Positions 1 through 29,107 of a DNA stretch of 60,000 nt are shown piece by piece. The first letter of the stretch is position 1. Each line of letters opens with the position of its first letter. Source of the stretch: Strigamia acuminata (taxonomy: Eukaryota; Arthropoda; Chilopoda; Geophilomorpha; Linotaeniidae); assembly GCA_949358305.1 (NCBI GenBank), contig OX442319.1, forward strand, positions 13,022,001 to 13,082,000, in the 5' to 3' direction. The position numbers and the translations under genes were made by a program. Below the pieces are notes generated by a model. The model saw nothing but the letters and a program-made list of their open reading frames with translations, searched no databases and was not told the origin of the DNA.

Positions 1-131
1 GAAATATAGCCAAAAATATCCCGAGAAATAGCCAAATTTCGCTAAATCTTGTCGAAGTTATGAGAAAAATTCCAACTTTCTCGTCATATCTCGTGAAATA
101 CCATCCAATTTTAAAAAACATAAGCTAATCA

Positions 132-286
132 CAGTGCTGGACTGGCCCGGCGGGCTACCGGGAGTTTCCCGGTGGCCCGTGGCCGCTGTGGTCTGTCGCG
201 GCCTGCTGTGGCCTGTCCCGACTTCATAAAATGTGGCCCGGACACCCAGATTTCCCGGCCATCAATTTGTTCCCAGTCCAGCCCTG
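132..286. mobile_element. hAT-type MITE, 155 bp
   Basis: The termini are inverted (CAGTGCTGGACTGG at the left, CCAGTCCAGCCCTG at the right) and the element is flanked by a perfect 8-bp direct repeat, GCTAATCA (124-131 and 287-294). An 8-bp target duplication with CAG...CTG ends is the hallmark of hAT transposons. The interior is GC-rich, repetitive in GGCCCG/CCCGG, and has no coding capacity, so the copy is non-autonomous. Confidence 0.85.
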
Positions 287-294
287 GCTAATCA

Positions 295-1111
295 TTTTAG
301 ATGTCTTATTTTAACACACGATGTCGCGGCATTGTGCCATTTAAAGCCTCCGATAGATACGGGAGAAAATTCCCGATTGACACAATAATGTTTTGGGAAA
401 AAAGAAATTATCCGATAATAAGAATGCACAACAGCGAAAAATTTGTTTTTGTTAAATCCACCTCCAGAAAGTTTTACTGTGAGTTGCGTTATGTAATAAA
501 ATAAACTATTCCGTTATATTCCGACAATGCAAATCACATTTTCGCAAGACCAACACTTTTTTCTGCAGTTATTTACGACTCGGATATTATTACAATCAAC
601 ATTAAACTTGTTTTTGTTTGTTACTTTCTTTCAAACAGCTCTAAAAAGGCGGGAAAGGGCGTAGCGTAACGGGAAATCCTCGTGGATTACGCAAAAACAG
701 CTCGATTTCTTCGGCCTAATTTAGTGCGTGGGCCGAGCGAGCGCTGCATTTCTCCTTTTATGGGCGCACGCTAAGACCTGTCCGACTCGCGGTTTCAAGT
801 TTTCCGGATATCGCTGTCTGCACAAATCGAAAAATCCGATAAAACTCAATCTAACTATTTAATCGGACTTCGTATCTCGAATTTATCACTAGTTTCATCC
901 TATTAATCAATTTTGAAATTTTTCGACATATAGTTTGTGATTTGACAGTCGCGGAGCCGGATTGGGGTTACTCGAAACGGCGATTCATAAGTGGCGAGGC
1001 GTAAAGGGCGTTGGAGAACGAGAGGCGAGAGCAGCGGCCGAGTTGTATCTTATGTTTTTACGTTTGTTTTGTTTCGTACATTTGGATTAAACGGGAAGAA
1101 ACTGCACAACC
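295..1111. other. Vinculin upstream region and 5' UTR
   Basis: No recognised gene lies here. A 67-codon ATG reading frame (301-504, +) has no family resemblance I can name and is likely chance. From about 640 the sequence becomes less AT-rich than the surroundings, consistent with a promoter or 5' UTR of vinculin, whose ATG at 1112 has a good context (CAACCATGCC). I see no clear TATA box. Confidence 0.4.
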
Positions 1112-14319
<13,208 letters not shown>

Positions 14320-14517
14320 AAGAATCGAACTTCCGATACGGCAAACTATTTCAGAGGAATTAAAAATTGTTGTCATCGTTACTTAAAATAACGCTCATTT
14401 GGTATACACTAAATCATATAAATCATATATTATTATTATTCTCTTATTTTATTTAGGAAAATCATATATATCAATGTTTGATTATTGCTCACGACTAACC
14501 AAACGCCTTCCAATCGT

Positions 14518-14523
14518 AATAAA
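14518..14523 (+). promoter_or_regulatory. Likely vinculin polyadenylation signal
   Basis: AATAAA lies about 200 bp downstream of the vinculin stop codon, the first canonical hexamer after it. Confidence 0.5.
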
Positions 14524-14930
14524 AATGAGCGGGGAAATTAATTTACACTAGAATTATACTATTGTGTTGTTTACCAAATTTATCTAATTTATTCTAATGT
14601 TTTTTGAACATTTTATTTGAGAGAGCAGCTAAAATTAAAAAGATTTTATTTACTTGTTAGTTTAGTATTTGTATGTTTAATATTTCTATATTGCTTTACT
14701 AAGTTTATTCGATTTTTGCAGTTAATTAAGGATTTTGTTGTTTAAATTGATTTTTTTGTAGTACATTCCATGTACCCTGAAAAAAAGATAGAATTTGTCA
14801 TTGTTTAATTTTGAATATTAATAATTGATCGCAATATTCATCCGGGATTGTTTGATGCTTTTATTTTATTTTATTTTGGTTAAATAAAATGAGAAATTTC
14901 CTATTACGTAAAAAGAAAGAATAATCGTGT

Positions 14931-15076
14931 ACCGTATATACTCGCGTATAATGCGATCCGCGTATAATGCGATCCGCGTATAATGCGACCCGTGTATAAT
15001 GCGACCCCCCCATTTTAAGGTGCCTTTTTTGCAATAAATGGTGTACGCGCGTATAATGCGAGTTACCGTAGTGGTG
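14931..15076. mobile_element. Small repeat element with 16-bp internal tandem
   Basis: Begins ACCGTATATACTCGCG, then about four copies of the 16-bp unit GCGTATAATGCGAYCC, and ends GCGAGTTACCGTA. It lies between the convergent 3' ends of vinculin and the ZNF318-like gene. The ACCGTATATACTCG motif is a recurrent end of short animal DNA elements; its class is not determined here. Confidence 0.55.
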
Positions 15077-15134
15077 TGCCACAACAATTCTGTTTGCACT
15101 CAAAAAAGAATCGATAACGGATAAATCAATGGAG

Positions 15135-15140
15135 TTTATT
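15135..15140 (-). promoter_or_regulatory. Likely polyadenylation signal of ZNF318-like gene
   Basis: AATAAA on the minus strand, about 180 bp past the inferred TAG stop at 15321. Confidence 0.45.
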
Positions 15141-15320
15141 GAACGATATTTTTAAAATGAATTATTGACACTTACCAAATAAAATACGTGGCCACAAAAA
15201 TTACGGAACTAAACACGCTTTTTTTCTTTTTTTTGCTTTGTTTTTCACTTTTCTACGATAACACGAAACACAAACAGCAAAATTTCAAGTACATATCTTT
15301 ATGAACAATTCTTCCCTCGT

Positions 15321-18300
15321 CTATTCGGTATCGAAAAGTGCCTCGTCGAGCACAAGCATGTTTTCAATGTGAACTTCGAAAGCGCCGTCCTCGCCATCTT
15401 TGTTCAGTCCTAGCGAGGCAAAAAAGAAAAACAACGACGAAATTAATACTCATTCCAAGAAGACACTTGAGGAAAATTTACCGATCGCCACAAGCACTTA
15501 CCAATGCTCATTTTAAACAAAAACAATCAAAACTTTGCTTCTTTTTCGTGGAAACATGCAAGAAAATAGGCACGTTCAATATTATTTCAATTTAAACGGA
15601 AAATATGCCCAAAAGAGGATCTAAATCAAGGAAAGAGTCATTTTAGGCACACAAATTTACTTTTATTTGGTGATAAACAATGCGAAATTGCATTTTTCCG
15701 TGCGAAATTTCAAATACAAAAATCAGAGAATAAAAGCGACACAATGAAATCAATAAAAATCGAATTTCCAGAAATATTGAACGCACCTACAACAATCCTT
15801 CAAAAATAAAACGAAAACAAACAAGAGAAAATAAAGAGCCAAAAAATGTTTGTAAATCAAAAAAAGTTTAATGAGAAATAATTTCTTTTTTCTGTTCACA
15901 TTTCGACCTTCAAACATCAATTTTACCTTCGGCCGACGAACAATTCTCATGCAATTTTTCTTCCTTTTCTTCCTTCTCAACAACCTCTTCCTTCTCCGCC
16001 GCATCCACTTGACCGGCGCCACAATCATCCGCCATTTCATCGTCGCCATTGATGCTCTTCTCGACAACATCAAAAATATTCTTCATCCCAACATCTTCGT
16101 CAATTTTCTCGACAACCTCGACGCCAACTTCGTCGACCTTCTCGACAACTTCGGGGTTAATTTCCTCGACCTTCTCGACAACTTCGGAGCCAACTTCGCC
16201 GACCTTCTCTTTCGCCGGCTCGCCGGTGCAACTCGCATCCGGCGACTCTGTGAGCGAAACCACCGACTCGATCCTCAACGACATCTCGTCATCTTTCTTA
16301 CTATTTACATTCTCGTCGTCATCCAGTACTATCACTTCCGTTTTATCCTCCATTTTCTCCGTCTCCGGCGGCAACGGCGGGCCGAAGACGACATTTTTGC
16401 TTCCTTTCTTATCGTTGTACTTCCCCGTGAACGCATCGGCGATGTCGGTGACCGTGAACACCGGCGGTGCCTCGACCGCGACCGGCGCCGGCAACACCGT
16501 GTCGTCCGTCCCGGGCGGCGGTGGCTCGGACGTCATGAAAATGTCCACCACCGGAGTCGCCTTTTTCGGCTCCACCCTCGGCTCGTACTTCGGGCGCACC
16601 ACCGGCGTCGGCGCGATCGGACAGAAAGGCACCGGCGCCGGTTTCTTCGGCTTGAGGACCGGTCTGCGGATGGTCTGCCAAGGGATGGACGGCGGGATGA
16701 CGGTTTTCCCGCTCAGCCGGATGGCGATCTTGGCCTTCTCGGCCTGCGCGAGCCTGGCCGCCTCCTTCTCGGCCTCGCGCACCGAGTCGCGCTCGGCCTC
16801 CTTCTCCTTGTGCTTCCAGGCGAACTTGCCGAACACGGCGTCCGACTTCTTGCGGTAGTCGTCGCGGCGCCGGTTCCGGTCCTGGCTCTTGTCGCGCTTC
16901 TCCACCTTGAGGGTCAGCTTGATCTCCTTGTTCTTGGCCGGCTTGTCCGGTTCGCGCGAGTTGTGCGATTCTTCGAGTTCGTGCACCTTCTTGTCGCGCG
17001 CCGCCTCGGCCTTGACGAGTTCGCGGTTCTTCTGCTCGGCCTCCATCTCGAGGCGCTTGCGCTTGGCTTTCTGCGCCTTTTCGTCTTCGATCCACTTGCG
17101 CTTCATTTCTTCCGTCTTGACCGAGATGCCGGCCGCTTTGTCCAGGTTCCAGCAGCGCTCGTAGTAAGGGTTCTCCAACACGTATTGCTGGAATGGAATT
17201 AATTGAAATCTAAGCTCAATTTTGGAATTAATTGATTTTTACTCTTTTACACCTCAAGAATTGATTATTTATATAGAAATCTTGTTTATACTCACCTAGT
17301 TTCAAAATGTCTGCTTTTTTTTTTTTTTTTACAGTGTGTATTTAGTTTTTAGACATTTTTTTATACAGTTTTTGGATTATGGATCGACATTGTTGGTGTT
17401 TTACAATGGTTTGACAGTGGTTTGACATAATTTGAGTTTGTTGTTGTGGTTTTTTTTTTTTTTTTTTTTTTTTTTCTAAAGAGTTTAAATAGCAAAGTGA
17501 TCAACGTACTAAATATTTGTAGTTATGATTTTTGCTCTTGACGTGGAGTTCGGCGCAACTTGCGTCTCCCATAAATTCGGAGCAGATAGAGCAGTAATAT
17601 GCTGCAACCGGTTTGAGGAATTGCACGCCTAAAAATAGGAAGAAATTAAATTATGTTTACTCGTTTTTATTAAGAGATAAATGGTAATATATATGATAAT
17701 AAATTATTAAAATTAAAATTTTGCTGATATTTCGACTAAATCACTCAAATTTTGGTGAAATTTAAATAAAATCACTAAAATTTTGGCGAAATTTAGACAA
17801 AATCACTCAAATTTGGTGAAATTTAGACAAAATCACTCAAATTTGGTGAAATTTAGACAAAATCACTCAAATTTTGGTGAAATTTAGACAAAATCACTCA
17901 AATTTTGGTGAAATTTAAATAAAATCACTAAAATTTTGGTGAAATTTGGGCAAAATTACTCAAATTTTGGTGAAATTTAAATAAAATCACTAAAATTTTG
18001 GCGAAATTTAGACAAAATCACTCAAATTTGGTGAAATTTAGACAAAATCACTCAAATTTTGGTGAAATTTAAATAAAATCACTAAAATTTTGGTGAAATT
18101 TAGGCAAAATTACTCAAATTTTGGTGAAATTTAAACAAAATTACTCAAATTTTGGTGAAATTTAAACAAAATTACTCAAATTTTAGTGAAATTTAGACAA
18201 AATCACCCAAATTTTGGTGAAATTTAGACAAAATTACTCAAATTTTGGTAAAATTTAGACAAAATCACCCAAATTTTGGTGAAATTTAGACAAAATTACT

Positions 18301-21300
18301 CAAATTTTGGTAAAATTTAAACAAAATTATTCAAATCTTAGTGAAATTTAGACAAAATCACTCAAAATTTGGTGAATTTTGGACAAAATGACAAAAATCT
18401 GGTGAAATTTCAATCAAATTTTAACAAATAGACAGAAATTTGCACGACATTTTGGGTAAAATAACGAGAAATAAACTTGAGAATAATACACACCTTTAAT
18501 GGCTGCGATTAAACCTTTTTTAGGCTTAGTTATGGGTGGGTTTTTAAGAGCTTCGGGTAGCCACGGTCGGTCATAAGGATCCATTCCCTGTTCACAAACA
18601 TTGAAATCAGAAACAATCAATCTCAGTCAATCGAAGAAATACGCAAAATGTTAAATGTTAACGAATAATTTCGATCAATCGCGAAGAATAATAAAATGCA
18701 AATAATACCTGAATGTGTTTCTTCTCTTGCAAATGTTGTAAAAAATTATGAAGATGGGGCAACATTTGATTGCATTGTTTGCACCAATGACCCCCAGGAT
18801 CGAAATAATCATATTCCAAATCAGTTTCATCATCCCGCTTTTCAATCTTCACCGCTTCTACATATTCCGGTTTCTGCTCCTCCACCTACAAAACATTCCA
18901 TTTTGTTTTCTTATTTATTCGTTTCTCATTTTACAAAAAGCTCAAATGGAATTCTCTTGGTATGAAATTGAATTGCGAGAAATAAATATAAATTAAAATA
19001 TTCAATTAAAAATTGAACAAAATAAATAAAAAATTCAATTATTATTATAAGTAAAAAAAAAAATTGAATGGTTCTGTAAAAAAAATTATTCTAAGTAAAA
19101 ATTTAATTATTTTCATCAGAAATTCAGTTACCGGTACTATATAAACAACAATAAATTATTTTAGTAGAAAAATAGAATTATTTTAGTTGAAAAATGGAAT
19201 TATTTTAATTAAAAATAAATTATTTTAGTTGAAAATGAATTATTTTAGTTGAAAATAAATTATTTTAGTTGTTTCCCTTTAAGCCCGCTTTAAGCCGCGT
19301 GCCGCTGTAAATGGGATTACCAACCTTTAGTAGTTTCAGTCATAAAAGCTTATACCGGCATGCCAGTATGAAGCAAAACATGCCGATATAAGCCCGGATA
19401 AATAATTATGTTGGAATTTGGGCCCGAATTTTGACTTTTCTCGATATTCTGAAGGTTATTATTAAAATTTGGGTTAGTCCATAAAGCTGCTATTTTTTCG
19501 GAAAATAAATGTTGTTTAAAATGTTTCCATACTTGTGGATAGGGCAAATGGAGCATTTTGACACCAAAATTTTTGCATTCTGAGGATTTTTTTGGTCCAC
19601 AATTTCCGCAATCGGACTGTTGTACGGCAATTTGGGTGTCTTGCAAAAATAATATTCATTTTTTGGACCAAAATTTTATTTTATGAACCAAAATTTCATC
19701 TTATGGACCAAAAATTCATTTTTTGGATCAAAAATTCATTTTTATGATCAAAAATTCATTTTTTGGATCAAAAATTCATTTTTTGGATCAAAAATTCATT
19801 TTTTGGATCAAAAATTTATTTTTTGGATCAAAAATTTATTTTTTGGATCAAAAATTCATTTTTTAGATCAAAAATTCACTTTTTAGATCAAAAATTCATT
19901 TCTTGTACCTAAAATTTAATTTCTGGACCAAAAATTCATTTGTAGGTTCAAAAAATTATTATTTACACCCAAAAATGAGCCCGCAATAACTCCGCAATGC
20001 GTCCGCAAAAGGCGTTTTTTAATCCGCTTTCCGCCCGCAATTTCATTGTTTTTAGTCCGCAAAAATAGCAGATTTATTAATCCATACAAATTTAGACCAA
20101 TTTCCTACATTTTGAACATCTAAAAACACTTTACAAGCATTTTTAGCTTCAATTCTCATTGAAAAAAAATTCCTACTTATTTATAACAACATGCCGGTAA
20201 AAAAACAAACTTTGCCGGTAAAAAACAAAGTTTACCGGCACGCAACTTACAGCGGAGCAACACGCTAAAAAATTGAATAATTCAACCAAAAAAATTAAAC
20301 AATTCACTCAAACACAAATCCAAAACCCCCCAAACCAACAACCACTAACCTGTCTTATTTCCGCCATCTTCTCTCCGCCTTTCCCTTCGCCGGCCCCAAC
20401 TCTCAACTTGTCGCTCAACCCCTCAATACTCCTCTTAATCGCACTGATCTGCCGACTAATCTCCTCCTGCAATTTACTATTCTCCACCAACAACGGATCC
20501 TTATGTCCATCCTTCGTCTTCTGCTTCTTCCTCATCATCTCCCCCTGCTGCTTGCGCAACCTCTCGATCTCCTGCTGCATTATATCCAACCGCTTGTACT
20601 GATTCTCCCGCTGGCGCAGCAAACTCTGCCGCTCCTCGTCCCGCCTCGCCTCCGTCCCCGCGTCCGCACAATACTCCACCGTCGGAACCACCTTCAAATT
20701 CGTCGCCACGGGGCCCCCGACCTGCTGCTGGATGGGCACCACGCGCAAATTCGACCTCGCCGCTTGCCCATAGCCCCCCGCTCCCGCTCCGGTCGAGTAC
20801 TGCTCGGCGGGGTACTGGTAGTACCCCATATTGGCCACACTCGCGTCCCCGGCCGCGTATACGTCGTTCTGCGGATACGCGACCACTTCGGCCGCTTTCG
20901 GCTTCTTCGTCCAGAGCGACTCCGCGCTGTGCATCGCGTTGGCCCGGGACTCGTCGAAGAGCGCCGGCTGCTCGACCGGTGGCGTGGCGACCCTCTCTTC
21001 GCTCTTCTTCTGCAACTGACGGAACATCTCCATCCCGATCGACTTGAAAATGTCGTCGAAGTCCTTGTTGCCCTTCATTTTGCCGCTCGCTTCCTTCAGT
21101 AAGCTCGTGAAGTCGTCGGCGCGCGTCGGCGGCGCTTCCTCGTCGAACGGCGAGTACCGGCGGTCCCTCGCGTACTCGTTCGGGGCTCTCTTGGGCGAGA
21201 GGTTGCGATACGGGTGGAAAATGTCGTCGGTTTTGTCCTTCTTCGGCGGGAATTCGGCCTCGGGTGCGCGGAACTTGCGCGTCTCGCCGACGCCGACGCC

Positions 21301-23498
21301 GTAGAGGAATTTCTCCTCGTCCTCGATGGCCTCGATGTCGCCGAGACCCGGGATGAACATGGAGGAGGAGGAAGAGGAGCTCTGGAGGGAGAAGCGTTGG
21401 TTGGCGGGCGGGTCTTCGTCGTAGGAGGCGTTGCTCTTCTTGAGGATGGATTTGATGGCGGGTTTTGGCTCGATCGGGTCGACCGGTCGGGGCGGGGGGC
21501 TGGAGTTCCACGGGAGGAGTTGGTTGTTGTTGCGGGGAAGTTTGGGTTGGTCGTCCTCGCGGAATAAGGAGGAGACGAGCGAGGAGTCGTGGTATTTGTC
21601 GCGGAGGTTGCGGTCTTTGCGGGAGCGCTCGAAGTCGGAGAATAGGTCGTTGGTTTTCATGTCGACGTGTTTGGCGTCGATGAGCGGGGATTTGTCGAGC
21701 GGTGGGCTCTGGAAACGTTTTCTGTCGTCCTGGAGGAGGTTTTTCTCCGGCGATGGGTTCTGGTAGTGTTTGGCGAAAGGTTCTCTCTGGAAATTGAAAA
21801 TTGAAGGTGGAATTAGTTTTGTTTTGTGGATGTTAAGGGTTGTTTGGGGGTTGTTTTTGGGTTTGTTGGCTGATGGAATGGATGTTTTGGGAATAACATT
21901 GGAATTTGACCAGAGAAATGCATTTTCTGCTTGGAAATGTGAATATTTATGAATTTAGTGCAATTTATTATGTTAGTAAATCGATTCTGGTGATTTAAAA
22001 CATAAAATGCAACTGACAGACTAAAATAATGCAAAAAATGTCACTATTGGCTGTAAAAATGCCATTGCTAGCTGTAAAAATGTCATTGCTAGCTGTAAGA
22101 AAGCCATTACTACGGTAGCTGTAAAAATGCATTTATTAACTGTTCACTGCCAATTTTGTGATGTAAAATTAAATTATTAACTGTAAAAATGCATTATAAG
22201 CACTAAAGATGTGACATATTGATGTGAAAATGCATTATTTGCTAAGAAAATGCGTTATTCGTTGTAAAAATGCATTATTCGTTGTGAAAATGCATTATTC
22301 GCCAAAAAAAAATGTATTATTCGCTAAGAAAATGCATTATTCGCTAAGAAAATGCATTATTCGCTAAGAAAATGAATTATTCGCTAAGAAAATGAATTAT
22401 TCGCTAAGAAAATGAATTATTCGCTAAAAAAATGAATTATTCGCTAAGAAAATGCGGTATTCGCTAAGAAAATGCATTATTCGCTAAGAAAATGCATTAT
22501 TCGCTAAGAAAATGCATTTTTCGGTGTAAAACTGTAATATTATAATGCATTAGAATACATGAAAATGTATTTTCATTCACAATATTTATAGTAAAGCATT
22601 TTTATAAGTAAAAATTCATTTTTTTTCCCACTACTTCCAAAATTGACACGTAAAAATGCATTTTTATCCACACGATTTACAACCTTTACGTGTATAATTT
22701 TACTTGTACAATTTTACGTGTACAAATACATCAGTGAAAATGATGAATTTTCATTTACAATAATTACCGTACATTTAACTTTACGTGAAAATACGTTTTC
22801 ATTCACAATATCCACGACACGGCATTTTTACACGTAAAAACGCATTTTCATTGTACGCACTGTCAAATTTAAATGAATTTCCACATAAATTATCCATTCC
22901 ACCAATTAAAAAACTCGAAAAAAAACCAATAGAATACTTCAATCTGCGCAGTCCGCCGTTGATACTTGTCTCCCGCATCCCTCTCAAACTCCGGCGACCT
23001 CCTATCGCTTCTACCTCTACTCGGCGATGGCGACGGCTCGCGATATCGCCGCGGCGAGCGAGAACCGCTCCTCTCCGACGACCGTGAGCGCGATCGAAAC
23101 CGTGTGGAACTAGAATGCGCTTCTTGTCTCTTCCTATAATAATCCTGATACGGGGACCTCGATCTCGACCGCGACCGTCTCCGTCCGAACCCAAAATCGT
23201 CCCTTTCTCGCTCTCGCTCCGGTCTGTCGCCGTATCGCTTCTCCTGGTAATGGCCGCCCGAATCACGTCTGTCATAGCTCGAACTGGCGTATCTGTGTGG
23301 CGCGGGTGCGTCGTAGAACGGCGGGGTTCTCGAGCGGGGGTTCAGGCCGCTTCCGTGCTCCATTTCGGCTCGCAGAGTGTCCACGCGAGTGATGGGAAGT
23401 GCGTTATCGCGACCGATACCGCCGCCACCACCGCGATTGTTGCTACCTCTAGCACGGAAATTGCCTCGGATTCGAAAGTGCGGTCGGAATGCCCTCAT
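15321..23498 (-). CDS. ZNF318: ZNF318-like protein with two matrin-type zinc fingers
   Basis: Nuclear protein of the ZNF318 family, associated in vertebrates with transcript processing and receptor cofactor activity. Inferred exons in transcription order: 23498-22938, 21786-20350, 18885-18709, 18587-18494, 17628-17510, 17187-15927, 15409-15321. They join in one frame to 1245 aa. Exon 1 (187 aa) is rich in RS dipeptides. Exon 2 (residues about 188-666) has the family's SILKK and IPGLGDI motifs and a coiled coil near its end. Exon 3 carries finger 1 (CKQC...HLQEKKH, following YDYFDPGGHW) and exon 5 finger 2 (YYCSICSEF...HVKSKNH). Exon 6 opens QYVLENPYYERCWNLDKAAG, another family signature, then a highly charged helical and acidic region. 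The short last exon is supported by phase only; reading through the exon 6 donor would instead end with TGA at 15910. The gene is shorter than the human protein. It converges with vinculin and diverges from the G-alpha gene. Confidence 0.85.
17310..17480. repeat. Poly-T tracts in ZNF318-like intron
   Basis: Two homopolymer T runs (about 14 nt near 17320 and about 25 nt near 17451-17475) sit upstream of the exon 6 side of the intron. Confidence 0.7.
17700..18420. repeat. 30/31-bp minisatellite in ZNF318-like intron
   Basis: About 23 tandem copies of a unit of the form AATTTAGACAAAATCACTCA followed by AATTTTGGTGA. The spacing alternates between 29 and 31 bp through T-run length. It fills the intron between exons 4 and 5 and has no coding potential. 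Confidence 0.9.
19683..19920. repeat. 20-bp minisatellite, TTTTTTGGATCAAAAATTCA
   Basis: About 12 copies of the 20-bp unit in the intron between exons 2 and 3 of the ZNF318-like gene. The unit differs at only about two positions from the arrays at 46738-47057 (reverse orientation) and 57781-58035. Reading frames here (FWIKNSFFGSKIH) are repeat translations. Confidence 0.9.
22230..22530. repeat. 20-bp minisatellite, ATTATTCGCTAAGAAAATGC
   Basis: About 15 clean copies of a 20-bp unit, preceded from about 22030 by degenerate GCTGTAAAAATGCCATTGCTA-like units. It lies in the first intron of the ZNF318-like gene. Confidence 0.9.
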
Positions 23499-24610
23499 CG
23501 CGGGCGATCGCGAGCTGTGGGAAAGCGATATATTGATGAAAAAGTTGGGTTATTTTGGAGTTTTCGGGTTTTTGGGTTTGGATTTGGGTTTATACCTCGT
23601 GGTTTTCTAAATTTCTTTCTTTCTCTCTGTAGTGTTCTTTTTTTTGTTTTTGATTGGTTGGTTCTGGTGGGGGTTTGTGGAACTTGGTTTTGTTTATTTT
23701 TTTTAAATTTGGGTTTAGGTTGGGATTTGGTGTTGGTTTTTGGGAGTTTGGTGAGGAAAATTGTTTAATTTTGGGTTCGTTTGGTTTGGGTTTGTGCCTT
23801 TTGCGTGTGGTTACCGGCTGTTTGTAGTTGGGTTTGGTGGGGTTTAGTGGCGACGACTTGTGGTGGATCTTTTAGGTAGTGCGATGTTGTAGTTCAGTTT
23901 TGAATACACAAATGAACTGGAGAAACTTTTTTTCTTTTAAATAGTTACAATTTTTTTTAATAAAAATTATGATTTTGTGTATTTTTTAAAGAAAATGATT
24001 TTATTTTGCTTGAAAAGATATTTTCTGTATATTTTATTTTAAAAATGAAGAAATATTTTAGATTTTTCGTTTCTAGTCACCTTTTGAATACACAATTCAA
24101 CTGGGAAAACACTATGCGCAAAACAATTTTTTTAACCTAGTTTTCTGCTCGAAAAATGCAGAATTGAGTAATAAAATGCATTTTTCAAAGCCAAAATTGC
24201 CTTTTTTGAAGAATTTTCGTCCAAAATGCGCCTCTTTGGAAGAAAAATGTAAATTTTATGCAAAATGCCCATTCTGCACAGGCATTAACATCATTTTCTA
24301 TTTTAAAAAAAACAAAGAAATTTATTTATTTTCTTAATTCTTCGTCCATCCTGCATTTTCTTTACAAAAAAACACTAAATATTTCTTCTTAAATTTATTT
24401 ATTTATTTTGCCATATTGACACACTCGTGTATCCATATCCGTGACGTCATTCATGCAAAATCCCGACACCTATGGGCAATATTATCACGAAAAACCCGCT
24501 CTCGGAGCGTCCTTTCCTTCCTAGATTGAGATTGAATCACTTGTTGACGCTTCCGAGTCGCCGTCGCCCGTTTTCATGAACACCAATTGAATGATAACGA
24601 AAACCAGACG
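23499..24610. other. Divergent intergenic region
   Basis: The 1.1 kb between the divergent starts of the ZNF318-like gene and the G-alpha gene must hold both upstream regions. It is AT-rich with GT-rich stretches (23580-23860) and no recognised element. A five-codon upstream ATG frame (24576-24590, ATG AAC ACC AAT TGA) precedes the G-alpha start and could dampen its translation. Confidence 0.4.
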
Positions 24611-27564
<2,954 letters not shown>

Positions 27565-27583
27565 AGAAATTTGAAAATGATAA

Positions 27584-27589
27584 AATAAA
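27584..27589 (+). promoter_or_regulatory. Likely G-alpha polyadenylation signal
   Basis: AATAAA 20 bp past the G-alpha stop codon; another AATAAA follows near 27634. Confidence 0.5.
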
Positions 27590-27779
27590 TAAGCTTTTAT
27601 AATGAATTTATGTATTAAACATTTGTTATTTCTAATAAAATACAATTTTTCTAAATTTTGTCAATCATATGTGAGTTTTTTCAACTAAAATAATTTAGAA
27701 TGTTCATTCGGCAAGATTTAGCAAGATATTTTGCTAGATTTGGTGCGATATTTGGCACTATTCTGGATTCTCCTCGGAT

Positions 27780-27925
27780 TCTCTCCGGATTCTCCCCTTG
27801 GAAAAATCCTTTGGGGGACCCTTGGAAAAATCCCTTGGTGGACCCTTGGAAAAATCCCTTGGGGGACCCTTGGAAAAATCCCTTGGGGGACCCTTGGAAA
27901 AATCCAAGGGGATTTTTCCAAGGGT
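27780..27925. repeat. 24-bp minisatellite ending in a hairpin
   Basis: About five copies of the 24-bp unit CTTGGGGGACCC + TTGGAAAAATCC. The last copy is followed by its own reverse complement: CCCTTGGAAAAATCC, a 4-nt spacer, then GGATTTTTCCAAGGG, a 15-bp-arm hairpin (about 27887-27920). Confidence 0.85.
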
Positions 27926-27929
27926 TCCC

Positions 27930-28540
27930 CAATTTTTGCTTAAATTTATTTTGTAATTTTATTTATATTTTTAAAGTGCAATAAAATTTATTTGTTGTCT
28001 TTTATAGTTTGTTTATGTGGTTTAAATAAAAGTACATAAAGAAAACTATAAAATGATACTTTTAATTAAAATGCTTTTGGTATTTTATTTACAATAAACA
28101 AATAAAAATGGGGAATCTGTATATTCACCCACCATCTCCTTTTTTATACTAAGTCCAAACCTATAAAAATTCGGCAGCACTTTGCCTTTTTTGATTTTTG
28201 GACTTTGAATATTTGCGAAGAAATGACATAGCTTATAGAAAATAAAACTTTATTGAAATAAAAAAAAAATACACTAAAATAAAAATAAAAATTCATATAT
28301 AAATTATACAAAAATAAAAATAAAAATTATATAAAATTGAAAACAGAAATTACACAAAAACGTTATACAAAATTATGATGGAATTAAAATACCGTACGTA
28401 ATGCAACATTAAACAGAATCTAAAAATTGGTTTACGCTGGATTCGTTTCTTCATTGCTGGCAAATTATTAGTTACCTTGCGTCATTCAGCCCATGCCGTC
28501 GAGAACTATACGCACTTTTCGCATCTAATAACTTTTCTAG
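27930..28540. other. AT-rich intergenic region, no gene
   Basis: Contains A-rich simple sequence (28255-28380, AAATAAAAATA-like) and no recognisable coding exon. Confidence 0.4.
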
Positions 28541-28571
28541 TTGTAAGAATTGCCACAACGCGCATGCCCGT

Positions 28572-29044
28572 TGTGAAAACCGACACGCTTTTACACGTGT
28601 ATTATTATTAAAATTTATTCATTATTTGTTCATTGTTTGAAATAGTCCGATATTTGATATATCATTGAATTTGACTGTGTTTTATTTAATTCTTTTAAAG
28701 TTGTATTTTATTTTATTTGAAGTGGCTATTTTTCAACTTGACCTTTTTATCTTTTTCTGAGAATCAACTCGTCTTTCTATGTGTTAGCAATTATCTGGCG
28801 TTCCCCTTTGGAACTCGTCATATTTTCTCCGTGTGCTTCACCCTGTAGCATGGAGTATTTGTCATTTGTTTCTTTGTATTTTTAATTACCACTGTTCTGA
28901 ATAGAAAAAAATTAGTCTTGAAGAAGTTTTTGAACCAACAAGTCGTGCTTCTTTATTTCTCATTTTCATACATTAATTTGAAATTTAGTATTGTTAACCA
29001 GGAAATTAATGAACTATCCGCAAGTATTCACCTTGCATTTCAAA
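28572..29044 (+). repeat. BEL/Pao 5' LTR
   Basis: Direct repeat of 34374-34846, beginning TGTGAAAACCGACACG. The only difference I found is TTTTATTTTATTTG here against TTTTATTTAATTTG in the other copy. Confidence 0.93.
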
Positions 29045-29107
29045 TTTGGTGCCGAAACCCGGGAAAACATCTAAGTAATTCCCCACATCACACGCTGAAT
29101 CACAAAT

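Noticed and set aside
301-504. 67-codon plus-strand frame upstream of vinculin
   Set aside because: No recognisable family, no splice or codon evidence; a frame of this length is expected by chance.
15871-17202. 443-codon plus-strand open frame
   Set aside because: Antisense shadow of the ZNF318-like exon 6, whose minus-strand reading has family motifs and fits splice sites.
20503-21567. Several plus-strand frames of 86-199 codons and a 336-codon minus frame
   Set aside because: Shadows of ZNF318-like exon 2; the 450-codon minus frame is the one with SILKK and IPGLGDI motifs.
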